Origin: Halobacterium sp. R2-5
Lineage (GTDB): Archaea; Halobacteriota; Halobacteria; Halobacteriales; Halobacteriaceae
Assembly (NCBI RefSeq): GCF_011734195.1
Contig: NZ_JAANTH010000002.1
Coordinates: 186,001 to 250,000, forward strand
DNA length: 64,000 bases
Reading direction: 5' to 3'
This document shows positions 18,294-25,617 of this stretch, in pieces. The position numbers and the translations under genes were made by a program. The notes beneath the pieces are model-generated. The model was not told the origin of the DNA and made no database searches. It worked only from the letters and a program-made list of their open reading frames with translations. Positions within the stretch are counted from its first letter, which is position 1; every line of letters starts with the position of its first letter.

Positions 18294-19449
18294 CGTCGTC
18301 GTCTTCCACCAGGTCCTGCAAGTTCTCTTCGCTTTCGTCGCGGATGTCGTCGATGTTCTCCTGCGCCTCGATGGCGACTTCCTGCAGCTCCTTGACCCGG
18401 GGGACGTTGTTCACGCCCGACAGCAGGACGACGGAGGCGACCTGCTGGGAGTTCGGGACCGGGTAGTCGCCGCCCCGGACCTCCATCGAGCCGGTCTGCT
18501 CCTCGAGCCACTTCCGCCCGCGCTCGATGCCCTTCCGGTTGAGGAACTTCGGCGGGCCGGCGGTGACCAGCAGCGCGCGCTCGGTGCCCTCGATCTCACA
18601 GGGGAGCGTGAGACGGCCGAGCGCCGCCTTCCGGACGAGGCTCGTGATGCGGTTCGTGGTGGACGCGGAGTCCTCCATGGCGTCGTCGTCGCCCGTGAAC
18701 CGCGACAGCAGGCCGCTGCCGGAGGTGTCGTTCTCGACGGTCTCGGAGGCGTAGCCGACCGTGGAGACGCCGCCGCCGGCGAGCGTGTTGATGATCTCGC
18801 TGGAGTCGACGACGGACTCGGCGACGTCGCCGCCCTGCTCGACCTCGCCGGCGCCGAAGAGGATGCCGAAGCGGGTGACGATCTCCTCGTTGATCTCGTC
18901 GTAGCCGCCCTGCACTGACTCGCCGGACTTCCGCCAGGCGTCGTTGTCGAAGACGAGGAGGTTGTCGACCTCGCGGACGAACGTCTGGAACGACCGCGCG
19001 GCGTTCAGCGTGTAGATGCCGCCCTCGTCGCTGCCGGGCAGCACGCCCAGGCCGTAGACGGGTTCGGTGTAGATGCGCTTGAGGTGTTTGGCGATGACCG
19101 GGGAGCCGCCGGAGCCCGTACCGCCGCCGAGCCCGGAGATGACGAGGAACGCGTCGACCTCGTGGACCGGGATGGAGTCGATTGCGCCCTGCACCTCGTC
19201 GATGTCCTCCTCGGCGATCTCCGCGCCGAGCTCGTTGTCGGCGCCGACGCCGTGCCCCTTCACTCGGGACTGCCCGATGAGGACGCGATTCTCCTGCGGA
19301 ACGTGCTCCAGACCCATGAGGTCGGCTTTGGCGGTGTTGACGGCGACCGCGGCACGCACGATGTTGGAGTCGTGCCGCTTGTCGTACTCGAGGAACTTGT
19401 CGAGTATTTTACCGCCCGCCTGGCCGAACCCGATCATTGCCAGTTTCAT
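18271..19449 (-). CDS. cetZ1: Tubulin-like cytoskeletal GTPase CetZ1
   Basis: This 392-residue protein belongs to the CetZ branch of the tubulin/FtsZ superfamily. The GTP-binding P-loop-like GFGQAGGK is at residues 7-14, the tubulin signature GGGTGSG at 108-114, and the nucleotide-contacting NTAKADL near 38-44. The acidic tail DDDDELEPLF is typical. In Haloferax, CetZ1 controls rod-shape development and motility rather than division. The ATG at 19449 is preceded by a TATA box on the minus strand (TTATAC, 19484-19490) about 40 nt away, implying a short 5' UTR. It is the first gene of an apparent operon with the anchored protein and cofC. Confidence 0.93.
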   Translation of the reverse strand: MKLAMIGFGQAGGKILDKFLEYDKRHDSNIVRAAVAVNTAKADLMGLEHVPQENRVLIGQSRVKGHGVGADNELGAEIAEEDIDEVQGAIDSIPVHEVDAFLVISGLGGGTGSGGSPVIAKHLKRIYTEPVYGLGVLPGSDEGGIYTLNAARSFQTFVREVDNLLVFDNDAWRKSGESVQGGYDEINEEIVTRFGILFGAGEVEQGGDVAESVVDSSEIINTLAGGGVSTVGYASETVENDTSGSGLLSRFTGDDDAMEDSASTTNRITSLVRKAALGRLTLPCEIEGTERALLVTAGPPKFLNRKGIERGRKWLEEQTGSMEVRGGDYPVPNSQQVASVVLLSGVNNVPRVKELQEVAIEAQENIDDIRDESEENLQDLVEDDDDELEPLF

Positions 19450-19638
19450 ACGGAACCCTTTGCACAGTTAGAGTAGAAACGAGGGTATAAGGCTTTTGCA
19501 GACGCGTGTCGGACGGTTCAGCGTCGTTACCCGTTTTCGCAGCGCGGCCCCGCAGTCGGCCGTTATGCACTGGTTACTCGGGCGGGAAGTGGGCTCGGGC
19601 TACTTACGTCTGGTGCGTCGTGTACGATAGATTACTGT

Positions 19639-20529
19639 TCAGCTCCGGGCGCCGAGGTACGCCGTCAGCGACGTCAGCTCCGAGGGGTCGACGCCGAACG
19701 CCTCGACGTCGTTGTCGGCGACGGTGTTGTCGAACTTCAGCGACCGGTACTGGTCGGTGCCGAACGGCACGAACGGCAGCGGGTCCGCGAGCCGCATCCC
19801 GACGCCGGCCAACGGCATCGGCACCGAGAGCACGCGCACGGACTTCCCCTCTGCTCGGTAGACCAGCCGCGTCACGTCGCCCAGCGTCAGCACCTCGGGT
19901 CCGCCGAGTTCGTACGTCTCCCCCCAGTGGTTGTCGTCTCCCACGGCGTCCGCGAGCATCCCTACGAGGTCCTCGACCCAGATGGGCTGGAACTTCGTTC
20001 GGCCGCCGCCCGGCAGCCCCGTGACGTACGGCGTCGTGAGCTGCTTCGTGAACGAGACGAACTCGCCGCCCTCTCCGAACACGACGGACGGCCGAACGAT
20101 GGTGTACGACAGCTCGGAGTTCCGCACAACTTCCTCGGCGCGGCCCTTCGCGCGGATGTACGCCGTCGGCCCGTCCGGGTCGGCGCCGAGCGCGGACAGC
20201 TGGAGCACGTACTCCACGCCCGCGTCCTCGGCGGCCGAGACGACGTTCTCCGTGCCCCCGAGGTGGACCTCGTAGTGGCGTTCGTCGCCGCCCGTCGGCT
20301 TGAAAAGCGGCGACAGCGCCACCAGGTTCACGACCGCGTCCTGTCCCTCGACCGCGCTCCGGATGGAGTCCTCCGCTGTGACGTCCCCGACGTGGGTCGC
20401 CACGGACTCCGGCAGGTCGCCGTCCTCCGGGTGCCGCGACAGCGCGGTCACGTCGTGTCCGCGCTCGTCGAGTTCCCGGCAGAGGCACGTCCCGATGAAT
20501 CCCGTTCCGCCCGTGACGAGTACGTCCAT
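19639..20529 (-). CDS. NAD(P)-binding epimerase-like protein (atypical SDR, NDUFA9-like)
   Basis: This 296-residue Rossmann protein begins MDVLVTGGTGFIGT, with the dinucleotide motif TGGTGFIG at 6-13. The usual YxxxK of classical SDRs is replaced by an atypical arrangement (TAYIRAKGRAEE), which places it with the complex I NDUFA9-like/NmrA-like group. Substrate is unknown. Candidates include lipid or quinone metabolism, or a non-catalytic NAD(P) sensor. A minus-strand CTTTTA box at 20556-20561 supports the leaderless start. Confidence 0.82.
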   Translation of the reverse strand: MDVLVTGGTGFIGTCLCRELDERGHDVTALSRHPEDGDLPESVATHVGDVTAEDSIRSAVEGQDAVVNLVALSPLFKPTGGDERHYEVHLGGTENVVSAAEDAGVEYVLQLSALGADPDGPTAYIRAKGRAEEVVRNSELSYTIVRPSVVFGEGGEFVSFTKQLTTPYVTGLPGGGRTKFQPIWVEDLVGMLADAVGDDNHWGETYELGGPEVLTLGDVTRLVYRAEGKSVRVLSVPMPLAGVGMRLADPLPFVPFGTDQYRSLKFDNTVADNDVEAFGVDPSELTSLTAYLGARS

Positions 20530-20636
20530 GGCCCCGAAGAGGGACGGGAGCGCCCTAAAAGTATGGCCGGGAGCGAGCGCGGCCGCGAGCGCCCCGAACC
20601 CGAAGCCGTTAGTACGCCCGTCGCCGTCTCTCCGAC

Positions 20637-21236
20637 ATGCTCGTCACGCTGGAGGGCATCGACGGCAGCGGCAAGACCACGGTCTGGGAGGCCCTGCGAG
20701 ACGCCCGCGGCGACGGCTACACGTTCACCCGCGAGCCCACGAACTCGTGGTACGGCGACGCCGTCCGCCGGTCAATCGGGGAGGACGACGCCGACCCCGT
20801 CGCCGAGCTGTTCCTCTACACCGCCGACCACGCCGACCACCTCTCGCGAGTGATCGAGCCCGCGCTCGCGGACGGCGACGTCGTGGTCTCGGACCGCTAC
20901 TCGGACTCCCGGTACGCCTACCAGGGCGTCGCCCTCGACGGCGTCGTCGACCGCCCGATGGAGTACGTCCGCGGCGTCCACCAGCCGTGGACGCGCCCGC
21001 CGGACCTCACGCTGTTCTTCGACGTCGACCCCGAGACCGGCGCCGCGCGCTCGGGTGCGACGAACAAGTTCGAGCAGGTGGAGTTCCTCTCCCGGGTCCG
21101 CGAGAACTACGAGCAGCTCGCCGAGTACGAGCCCGAGCGCTTCGTCCGCATCGACGCCACCAACTCCCCCGAGGAGGTGCTCGCGGACGCCGAGGACGTC
21201 CTCGACCGCGTGCTCGCCGACCAGCGCGATGCCTGA
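20637..21236 (+). CDS. tmk: Thymidylate kinase
   Basis: This 199-residue dTMP kinase has its P-loop GIDGSGKTT at residues 7-15, the DR(Y/S) motif [14 protein letters not shown], and [13 protein letters not shown] near the N-terminus. It phosphorylates dTMP to dTDP for DNA synthesis. Its end overlaps the start of the next gene by eight bases. Confidence 0.93.
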   Translation: MLVTLEGIDGSGKTTVWEALRDARGDGYTFTREPTNSWYGDAVRRSIGEDDADPVAELFLYTADHADHLSRVIEPALADGDVVVSDRYSDSRYAYQGVALDGVVDRPMEYVRGVHQPWTRPPDLTLFFDVDPETGAARSGATNKFEQVEFLSRVRENYEQLAEYEPERFVRIDATNSPEEVLADAEDVLDRVLADQRDA

Positions 21237-21594
21237 CGACGACGACGGCTTCTCTCTGAAACTGCCGCCGATCCGCCTGCCGTCGCTGTTCCCCGAGAAC
21301 TTCCGCGTGCTGTGGCCCGCGGCCGGCGACGGCCCCGACAGCCGTCCCTCGCCCTGGACTATCTTCGCGGCCCTGCTCCTCTTCGACGTCGCGGACGCCG
21401 CGCTCGCGCTCTTCGTCGACAGCGCCGCCGTCACGGTCGTTCGCGTGGTCGGCGGCGCGCTCGTCGCCGCGACCGCCTTCGGCACGCTCGGGACTGTCTA
21501 CGTCTGGGAGGCGGTCGCGGCGCTCGCCGGCTTCGGAGACCTTACCGTCGTTCCGACGCTCACTGTGCTAGCACTCCTCCGGCTACTCCGGTAG
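21229..21594 (+). CDS. Small membrane protein downstream of tmk
   Basis: This 121-residue protein has a charged N-terminus ([13 protein letters not shown]) and three hydrophobic segments after residue 45. No family is recognised. The ATG at 21229 overlaps the last codons of tmk. It overlaps the convergent gene 21583-21897 by 12 bp at its 3' end. Confidence 0.65.
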   Translation: MPDDDDGFSLKLPPIRLPSLFPENFRVLWPAAGDGPDSRPSPWTIFAALLLFDVADAALALFVDSAAVTVVRVVGGALVAATAFGTLGTVYVWEAVAALAGFGDLTVVPTLTVLALLRLLR

Positions 21595-21897
21595 CTCCTC
21601 TACTTCCTCGGGCGGGGGAATCCAGAACAGGTCGATGGACCACCCGAGGAAGAACGGGAACGCCCACGTCACGACGATGAGCCGGCCGGCGTCGTCGAAC
21701 GCCCCAGCGCCGAGGCCGAGCGCGCCGAACGCCAGCGTCGTGACGACGTACACGAGCGGAATCAGCACCACGGTGTACAGCACCGACCCCCAGCGCGTCG
21801 ACAGCGTGATGCGGAAGTAGCGGGCGCCCACGGCGGCGATAGCGGTGTGCACGAGGACGATGATGCCGACGCCCGCGGCGGTGACGGCCGAGACCAT
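21583..21897 (-). CDS. Three-helix membrane protein, unknown
   Basis: This 104-residue protein has three hydrophobic helices (about residues 5-25, 37-62 and 74-92) and a proline/glutamate-rich tail, [13 protein letters not shown]. It looks like a conserved haloarchaeal membrane protein but no named family is recognised. It is divergent from the E1-alpha gene, with 65 bp between starts. Confidence 0.65.
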   Translation of the reverse strand: MVSAVTAAGVGIIVLVHTAIAAVGARYFRITLSTRWGSVLYTVVLIPLVYVVTTLAFGALGLGAGAFDDAGRLIVVTWAFPFFLGWSIDLFWIPPPEEVEELPE

Positions 21898-21962
21898 ACC
21901 CGGGGGTTCGTCCCGGGGCCGCTTTTCGCTATCGGTAAGTGACTGTGCGGCGACGGGGCTGT

Positions 21963-23009
21963 ATGCACCGTGCTATCGGGGAGCGGGACCTCGCCGACAC
22001 GGCCGTCGACGAGGCGACCGCACGCGACGTGTTCCGCGACATGGTTCTCGCCAGGGAGTTCGACGAGCGCGCGCTGTCCCTCCAGCGCCGCGGCTGGATG
22101 CCCGGCTACCCGCCGTTCCGCGGGCAGGAGGGGTCGCAGGTCGGCGCCGCGCACGCGATGGCGGACGACGACTGGCTGTTCCCGACGTACCGCTCGAACG
22201 CGATGCAGCTCGCGCGCGGCGTCCCCGCCAGCGACATTCTCCTCTTCCGCCGGGGGTACGCGGAGTACCACTCCGACCACGACGTCGACAACTTCCCGCA
22301 GGCCATCCCCATCGCGAGCCAGATTCCACACGCCGTCGGCGCCGGCATGGCGATGGACTACACGAGCGACGACAACGCCGCCATCGCGTACTTCGGGGAC
22401 GGCGCGACCAGCGAGGGCGACTTCCACGAGGCGATGAACTTCGCGGGCGTCTTCGACGCGCCCGTCGTCTTCCTCTGCGAGAACAACAACTGGGCCATCT
22501 CGCTGCCGCGCGAGAAGCAGACCGCCAGCGACTCCATCGCCGTCAAGGCCGAGGCGTACGGCTTCGAGGGCGTCCAAGTGGACGGCAACGACCCGGTCGC
22601 CGTCTACGAGACTATCACGGACGCGCTGGAGGACGCCCGTAGCGGCAGTCCCGTACTCGTCGAGAGCCTCACCTACCGGCAGGGCGCGCACACCACTAGC
22701 GACGACCCCGACCGCTACCGGCCCGAGGAGGAAGACCTCCCAGAGTGGCGGACCGCCGACCCGCTCGACCGCTTCGAGGCGTACCTCCGCGAGCAGGGCG
22801 TAATCGACGACGAGTTCGTCGAGGAGTGCCGCGAGGACGCCGAGGCCGAGCTTTCTGCTGCCATCGACGCCGCCGAGGAGGTCGGCGAGCCCGACGTCGA
22901 CGAGCTCTTCGACTACGCGTACGCCGAACGCACCCCCCGCATCGGCGACCAGAAGCAGTGGCTGGAGTCGTACCTCGACGACCACGACCCGCAGGAACAG
23001 GAGTTCTGA
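21963..23009 (+). CDS. Orphan thiamine-diphosphate dehydrogenase E1 component, alpha subunit
   Basis: This 348-residue protein belongs to the 2-oxoacid dehydrogenase E1-alpha family. The ThDP/Mg motif begins GDGATSEGDFHEA and closes with ENNNWAIS. E1-alpha normally pairs with an E1-beta subunit, an E2 acyltransferase and an E3; none follows here. The next gene on this strand is a TrkA-like protein. Another complete alpha/beta pair is at 56.7-58.7 kb. ATG 21963 is preferred over GTG 21939 because an AT-rich TATCGGTAAG box lies 25-32 nt before it. The 2-oxoacid used cannot be told from the sequence. Confidence 0.88.
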   Translation: MHRAIGERDLADTAVDEATARDVFRDMVLAREFDERALSLQRRGWMPGYPPFRGQEGSQVGAAHAMADDDWLFPTYRSNAMQLARGVPASDILLFRRGYAEYHSDHDVDNFPQAIPIASQIPHAVGAGMAMDYTSDDNAAIAYFGDGATSEGDFHEAMNFAGVFDAPVVFLCENNNWAISLPREKQTASDSIAVKAEAYGFEGVQVDGNDPVAVYETITDALEDARSGSPVLVESLTYRQGAHTTSDDPDRYRPEEEDLPEWRTADPLDRFEAYLREQGVIDDEFVEECREDAEAELSAAIDAAEEVGEPDVDELFDYAYAERTPRIGDQKQWLESYLDDHDPQEQEF

Positions 23010-23012
23010 GCG

Positions 23013-23249
23013 CTACGCCGCGGACAGAGAGATGTACGTCTTCGTCTCCGTGACGCCCGCGACCGTGCCGATGCGGTTCGACACCGTCCCGAGGACGTCC
23101 TCGACCTGACTGCCGTCGACCTCCGCGATGACGTCGTACTGGCCGGCGACCACGTGCGCAGCGACGACGCCGTCGAGGTCGGCGACCCGGTCCCGGGCGT
23201 CCGAGGACGCGCCCGCGCCGGTCCGCACCATGATGAACGCGTGAACCAT
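23013..23249 (-). CDS. Stand-alone Lrp/AsnC ligand-binding (RAM) domain protein
   Basis: This 78-residue protein consists solely of an alpha-beta RAM domain (MVHAFIMVRTGAG, VVAAHVVAGQYDVIAEVDG, VTETKTYISL) and has no helix-turn-helix. Such domains bind amino acids or other effectors and form oligomers. A close relative lies at 24027-24254 on the other side of the TrkA-like gene. The minus-strand box at 23273-23278 (GCTTTT) fits a leaderless start. Confidence 0.85.
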   Translation of the reverse strand: MVHAFIMVRTGAGASSDARDRVADLDGVVAAHVVAGQYDVIAEVDGSQVEDVLGTVSNRIGTVAGVTETKTYISLSAA

Positions 23250-23336
23250 ACCCGGAGTTCGCCCGCCGCCACCAAAAGCATTGCTGCGTGATAACGCGGC
23301 ACAAACCTATTTGACGGGTCCCGGCGTACTACCCGT
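23250..23336. promoter_or_regulatory. Divergent promoter region between RAM gene and trkA-like gene
   Basis: This 87-bp region carries CCTATTT at 23308-23314 for the plus-strand gene (start 23337) and GCTTTT on the minus strand at about 23273-23278 for the gene starting at 23249. The two boxes are about 30 bp apart, so the two genes could share a regulator. Confidence 0.5.
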
Positions 23337-24026
23337 ATGCGCATCGTCATCGTCGGCGCCGGCCGCGTCGGCCTCCGAACCGCCCGCATCACCGCCAGCG
23401 AGGGCCACGACGTCACGCTCGTCGAGCGCGACCACGACAAAGTCGACCGCGCGAACAACGAGGGATTCGGCGTCGTCGAAGGCGACGGCTCCAACGAAGA
23501 CGTCCTCGAGAAAGCCGGCATCGACGACGCCAACGCCATCGGCGCGCTCACCGGCGACCTCAACACCAACTTCGTCGCCTGCATGGTCGGCAAACACCAC
23601 GGCTGCCGCACCGTCATGCGAATCGACGAGGACTACCGCGAGAACATCTACCGCAAGTACGCCGAGGAGGTCGACGAAATCGTCTACCCCGAACGCCTCG
23701 GCGCCATCGGCGCGAAGAACGCCCTCCTGGGCGGCAACGTCACCGCCATCGCCGACGTCGCCGAGAGCCTCCAGGTCGTCCAGTTCACCGTCACCCGCGA
23801 CGCGCCCATGCACGGCTACACCCTCAGCGAACTCGAACTCCCCTCCGGCACCCGCCTGCTCGCGTTCGGCAAACAGGACGAACCCGTCGGCCTCCCGCTC
23901 CCCGACGACACCCTCGAAGTCGGCGACCGCATCGCCGTCCTCACCGAATTCGACGCGCTCGACGGCGTCCGCCAGATTCTCGTCGGCGACGACGAGAGCG
24001 CCGACACCGCAACGGAGGTGCTGTAG
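23337..24026 (+). CDS. TrkA-type NAD-binding regulatory protein (RCK_N + RCK_C)
   Basis: This 229-residue protein has a Rossmann TrkA-N domain (MRIVIVGAGRVGLRTA, then the acidic strand end VTLVERD) and a TrkA-C domain (about residues 140-220, LELPSGTRLLAFGKQ). TrkA proteins gate potassium-uptake channels such as TrkH in response to NAD(H) or ATP. No TrkH gene is in the window, so its partner is elsewhere or is not Trk. It is followed with no gap by a RAM-domain gene. Confidence 0.85.
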   Translation: MRIVIVGAGRVGLRTARITASEGHDVTLVERDHDKVDRANNEGFGVVEGDGSNEDVLEKAGIDDANAIGALTGDLNTNFVACMVGKHHGCRTVMRIDEDYRENIYRKYAEEVDEIVYPERLGAIGAKNALLGGNVTAIADVAESLQVVQFTVTRDAPMHGYTLSELELPSGTRLLAFGKQDEPVGLPLPDDTLEVGDRIAVLTEFDALDGVRQILVGDDESADTATEVL

Positions 24027-24254
24027 ATGGTCACCGCCTACGTCCTCGTCAAAGCCAACACCGGCGAAGCGGACCGCCTCCTCGACGAAATCGCCAGCGT
24101 CGACGGCGTCACCGACGCCCACATCGTCGCCGGCGACGTCGACGTCATCGCCAAACTCGACGTCGAATCCCCCACCGACGTCAAAGACATCGCCGCCAAC
24201 ACCATCCAGCACACCGACGGCGTCGAAGACACCGAGACGTACATCTCCATGTAG
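24027..24254 (+). CDS. Stand-alone Lrp/AsnC ligand-binding (RAM) domain protein
   Basis: This 75-residue RAM domain (MVTAYVLVKANTGEADRLLDE, DAHIVAGDVDVIAKLDV, VEDTETYISM) parallels the protein at 23013-23249. Its ATG follows the trkA-like stop directly, and a Shine-Dalgarno GGAGGTG (24014-24020) lies within the end of that gene, so the two are co-translated. It may sense a ligand and act with the TrkA-like protein, but this rests on position only. Confidence 0.85.
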   Translation: MVTAYVLVKANTGEADRLLDEIASVDGVTDAHIVAGDVDVIAKLDVESPTDVKDIAANTIQHTDGVEDTETYISM

Positions 24255-24440
24255 TACCTTTTGCTGCGCTCGCGGCGGCGAAGCCGCCGCTCGCTGGCAA
24301 AAGCTACGCTAAAAGCACTCGTCGCTCCCGTCGCGCCCTACGGGCGCGGTGGTCGCTCCTCGGCCTGCGCTCCCTGCGGTCGCGCAGTGAACCGCCGCCC
24401 TCGGGTTCTTCGAACCGCTCGGTCGGCGGATGCTACTGGT
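24255..24440 (+). repeat. 3'-end-associated GC-rich element, copy A
   Basis: The element starts at the RAM gene stop with CTTTTGCTGCGCTCG and a GCGGCGGC-GAA-GCCGCCGC hairpin. A 39-nt block at 24292-24330 is repeated perfectly, inverted, at 29049-29087. GGTCGCTCCTCGGCCTGCGC, GCGCAGTGAACCGC and a GGATGCTAC tail near 24427-24436 follow. With copy D this fills the 380-bp gap 24255-24634, in which no protein gene is seen. Confidence 0.8.
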
Positions 24441-24634
24441 CGGAGCGTTTACTTCACTGAGTAGCATTCGCGGCGCGAACGGTCCGGAGGTCCTGAGCGC
24501 CGCGATTCACCGCGGGTGAGCGAAGCGAACGAGCGGGCCGACGACTGAGGGACGCGAAGCGGATTGAAGGAGGAGTGCTTTTTCCGCAAGTTTTTGCCGA
24601 GGGCGCGCGGAGCGCGCCCGCAGCGCAAAAAGTG
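24441..24634 (-). repeat. 3'-end-associated GC-rich element, copy D (reversed)
   Basis: Read on the minus strand from the stop of the gene at 24635, it gives CACTTTTTGCGCTGCGGGCG, a GC hairpin, GGCAAAAAC, AAAAAGCACTCCT, GTCGGCC, a GGACCTCCGGACCG hairpin and GCGAATGCTAC. This order matches copies A, B and C. Copies A and D meet tail to tail around 24430-24475 (GGATGCTAC and GTAGCATTC). Confidence 0.7.
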
Positions 24635-25108
24635 CTAGAGTGGCGTTCCTTCCGTGCTTTCGGCGTTCTCGGCTGCTTGCTGGCGCATCGACTCGACCTT
24701 CTCGACGTAGTCGTAGCCGGGGATGACGCCCTGGAACCACGTGCCTTCGACGTAGTTCACGAGCGCGAGCGCGTCGTCGTCGGCCTTCCCTCGGCGGGGT
24801 GTGAACGTGATTTCGACGGTGATGTCGCCGTCCTCGCGGCTGACGGACGCGACGTCGACGTCTTCGGCGAGCGTGACGCTGTCGGCGTCGCCGACGCGGC
24901 GCTCGAACGTGTCGTACCAGCCGTCCTCGACGACGTCCGCGACGTCGTCGTTCGTCGCGGCGTCCAGTGTCGGCACGACGACCTCGATTTCGACGGTGTC
25001 GCCGTCCACGGCGACGGCGGCGTCCCAGTCGTTCGTCGTGGGGGCGAACCCGCCGTCCTCGGGCTCGAATTTCCCGCTGCCGGCGAACTCCCGCTCGGTG
25101 TCGGTCAT
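24635..25108 (-). CDS. DUF5813-like haloarchaeal protein
   Basis: This is a 157-residue acidic soluble protein. The central VVPTLDAATNDDVADVVEDG and GWYDTFERRV blocks and the late ALALVNYVEGTWFQGVIPGYDYVEKV match, as far as I recall, the haloarchaeal DUF5813 family. No function is known. ATG 25108 is chosen because it opens the acidic N-terminus MTDTEREFAGSGKFEPEDGG; upstream sequence in frame is non-coding in character. Confidence 0.75.
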   Translation of the reverse strand: MTDTEREFAGSGKFEPEDGGFAPTTNDWDAAVAVDGDTVEIEVVVPTLDAATNDDVADVVEDGWYDTFERRVGDADSVTLAEDVDVASVSREDGDITVEITFTPRRGKADDDALALVNYVEGTWFQGVIPGYDYVEKVESMRQQAAENAESTEGTPL

Positions 25109-25165
25109 TACGACAGAGAAGGCGACCCGCGAAGTTGGGTGTTGCGCTCCGGGACTTCGACGCCC

Positions 25166-25339
25166 GTGAGTGACGCTGCCGCGGACGCTCCGGTAGAGTC
25201 GGAACGCCGGCCGCGCCGCGTTCTCGTCGTCGCTGCGCTCGTCGAGAACGAGCGCTTCGGCGCGGCTGCCGGGCACGTGCTGGGGAACCTCGCCGGCGCG
25301 AGCGTCGGCGTCTGGACGGCGTGGCCGCTGTTCGGGTAG
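25166..25339 (+). CDS. Small hypothetical protein (57 aa)
   Basis: A GTG at 25166 opens a frame reading VSDAAADAPVESERRPRR, then a hydrophobic LVVAALVENERFGAAAGHVLG and WTAWPLFG before TAG. Composition is coding-like but no clear TATA box is seen. It sits between a divergent gene and the membrane-protein gene at 25378. It may be spurious. Confidence 0.4.
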   Translation: MSDAAADAPVESERRPRRVLVVAALVENERFGAAAGHVLGNLAGASVGVWTAWPLFG

Positions 25340-25377
25340 CAGTCCGGTTATGACGCTGCGGGGTCTACGTCCGGCCG

Positions 25378-25617
25378 ATGGACGACCGGCCGGCGATCGA
25401 GTCGCGGAGCGGGCGGCTGCTCGCGTACCTCCGGCACAACCGCGACCAGCTCGTCGTCGACGCCGCCGTGTTGCTGTCGTGGGTGGTCGTCTCCGCCGCG
25501 CTGTTCCGCTGGCTCGCCCTTCCCCAGTGGCTGCACTACCTCGTGCTGTTCTTCGGCATCGCGGTCTACAGCAAGCTGACGCCGGACTGGGAGCGGCCGT
25601 ACCGCCCCGGGGACTGA
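25378..25617 (+). CDS. Small membrane protein (79 aa)
   Basis: The protein has a cationic N-terminus (RLLAYLRHNRDQ) and two hydrophobic helices (about residues 27-45 and 52-66). A GGTTATG box at 25347-25353 lies 25-31 nt before the ATG, supporting a leaderless gene. The stop is directly followed by the stop of the convergent gene at 25618. Family unknown. Confidence 0.7.
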   Translation: MDDRPAIESRSGRLLAYLRHNRDQLVVDAAVLLSWVVVSAALFRWLALPQWLHYLVLFFGIAVYSKLTPDWERPYRPGD

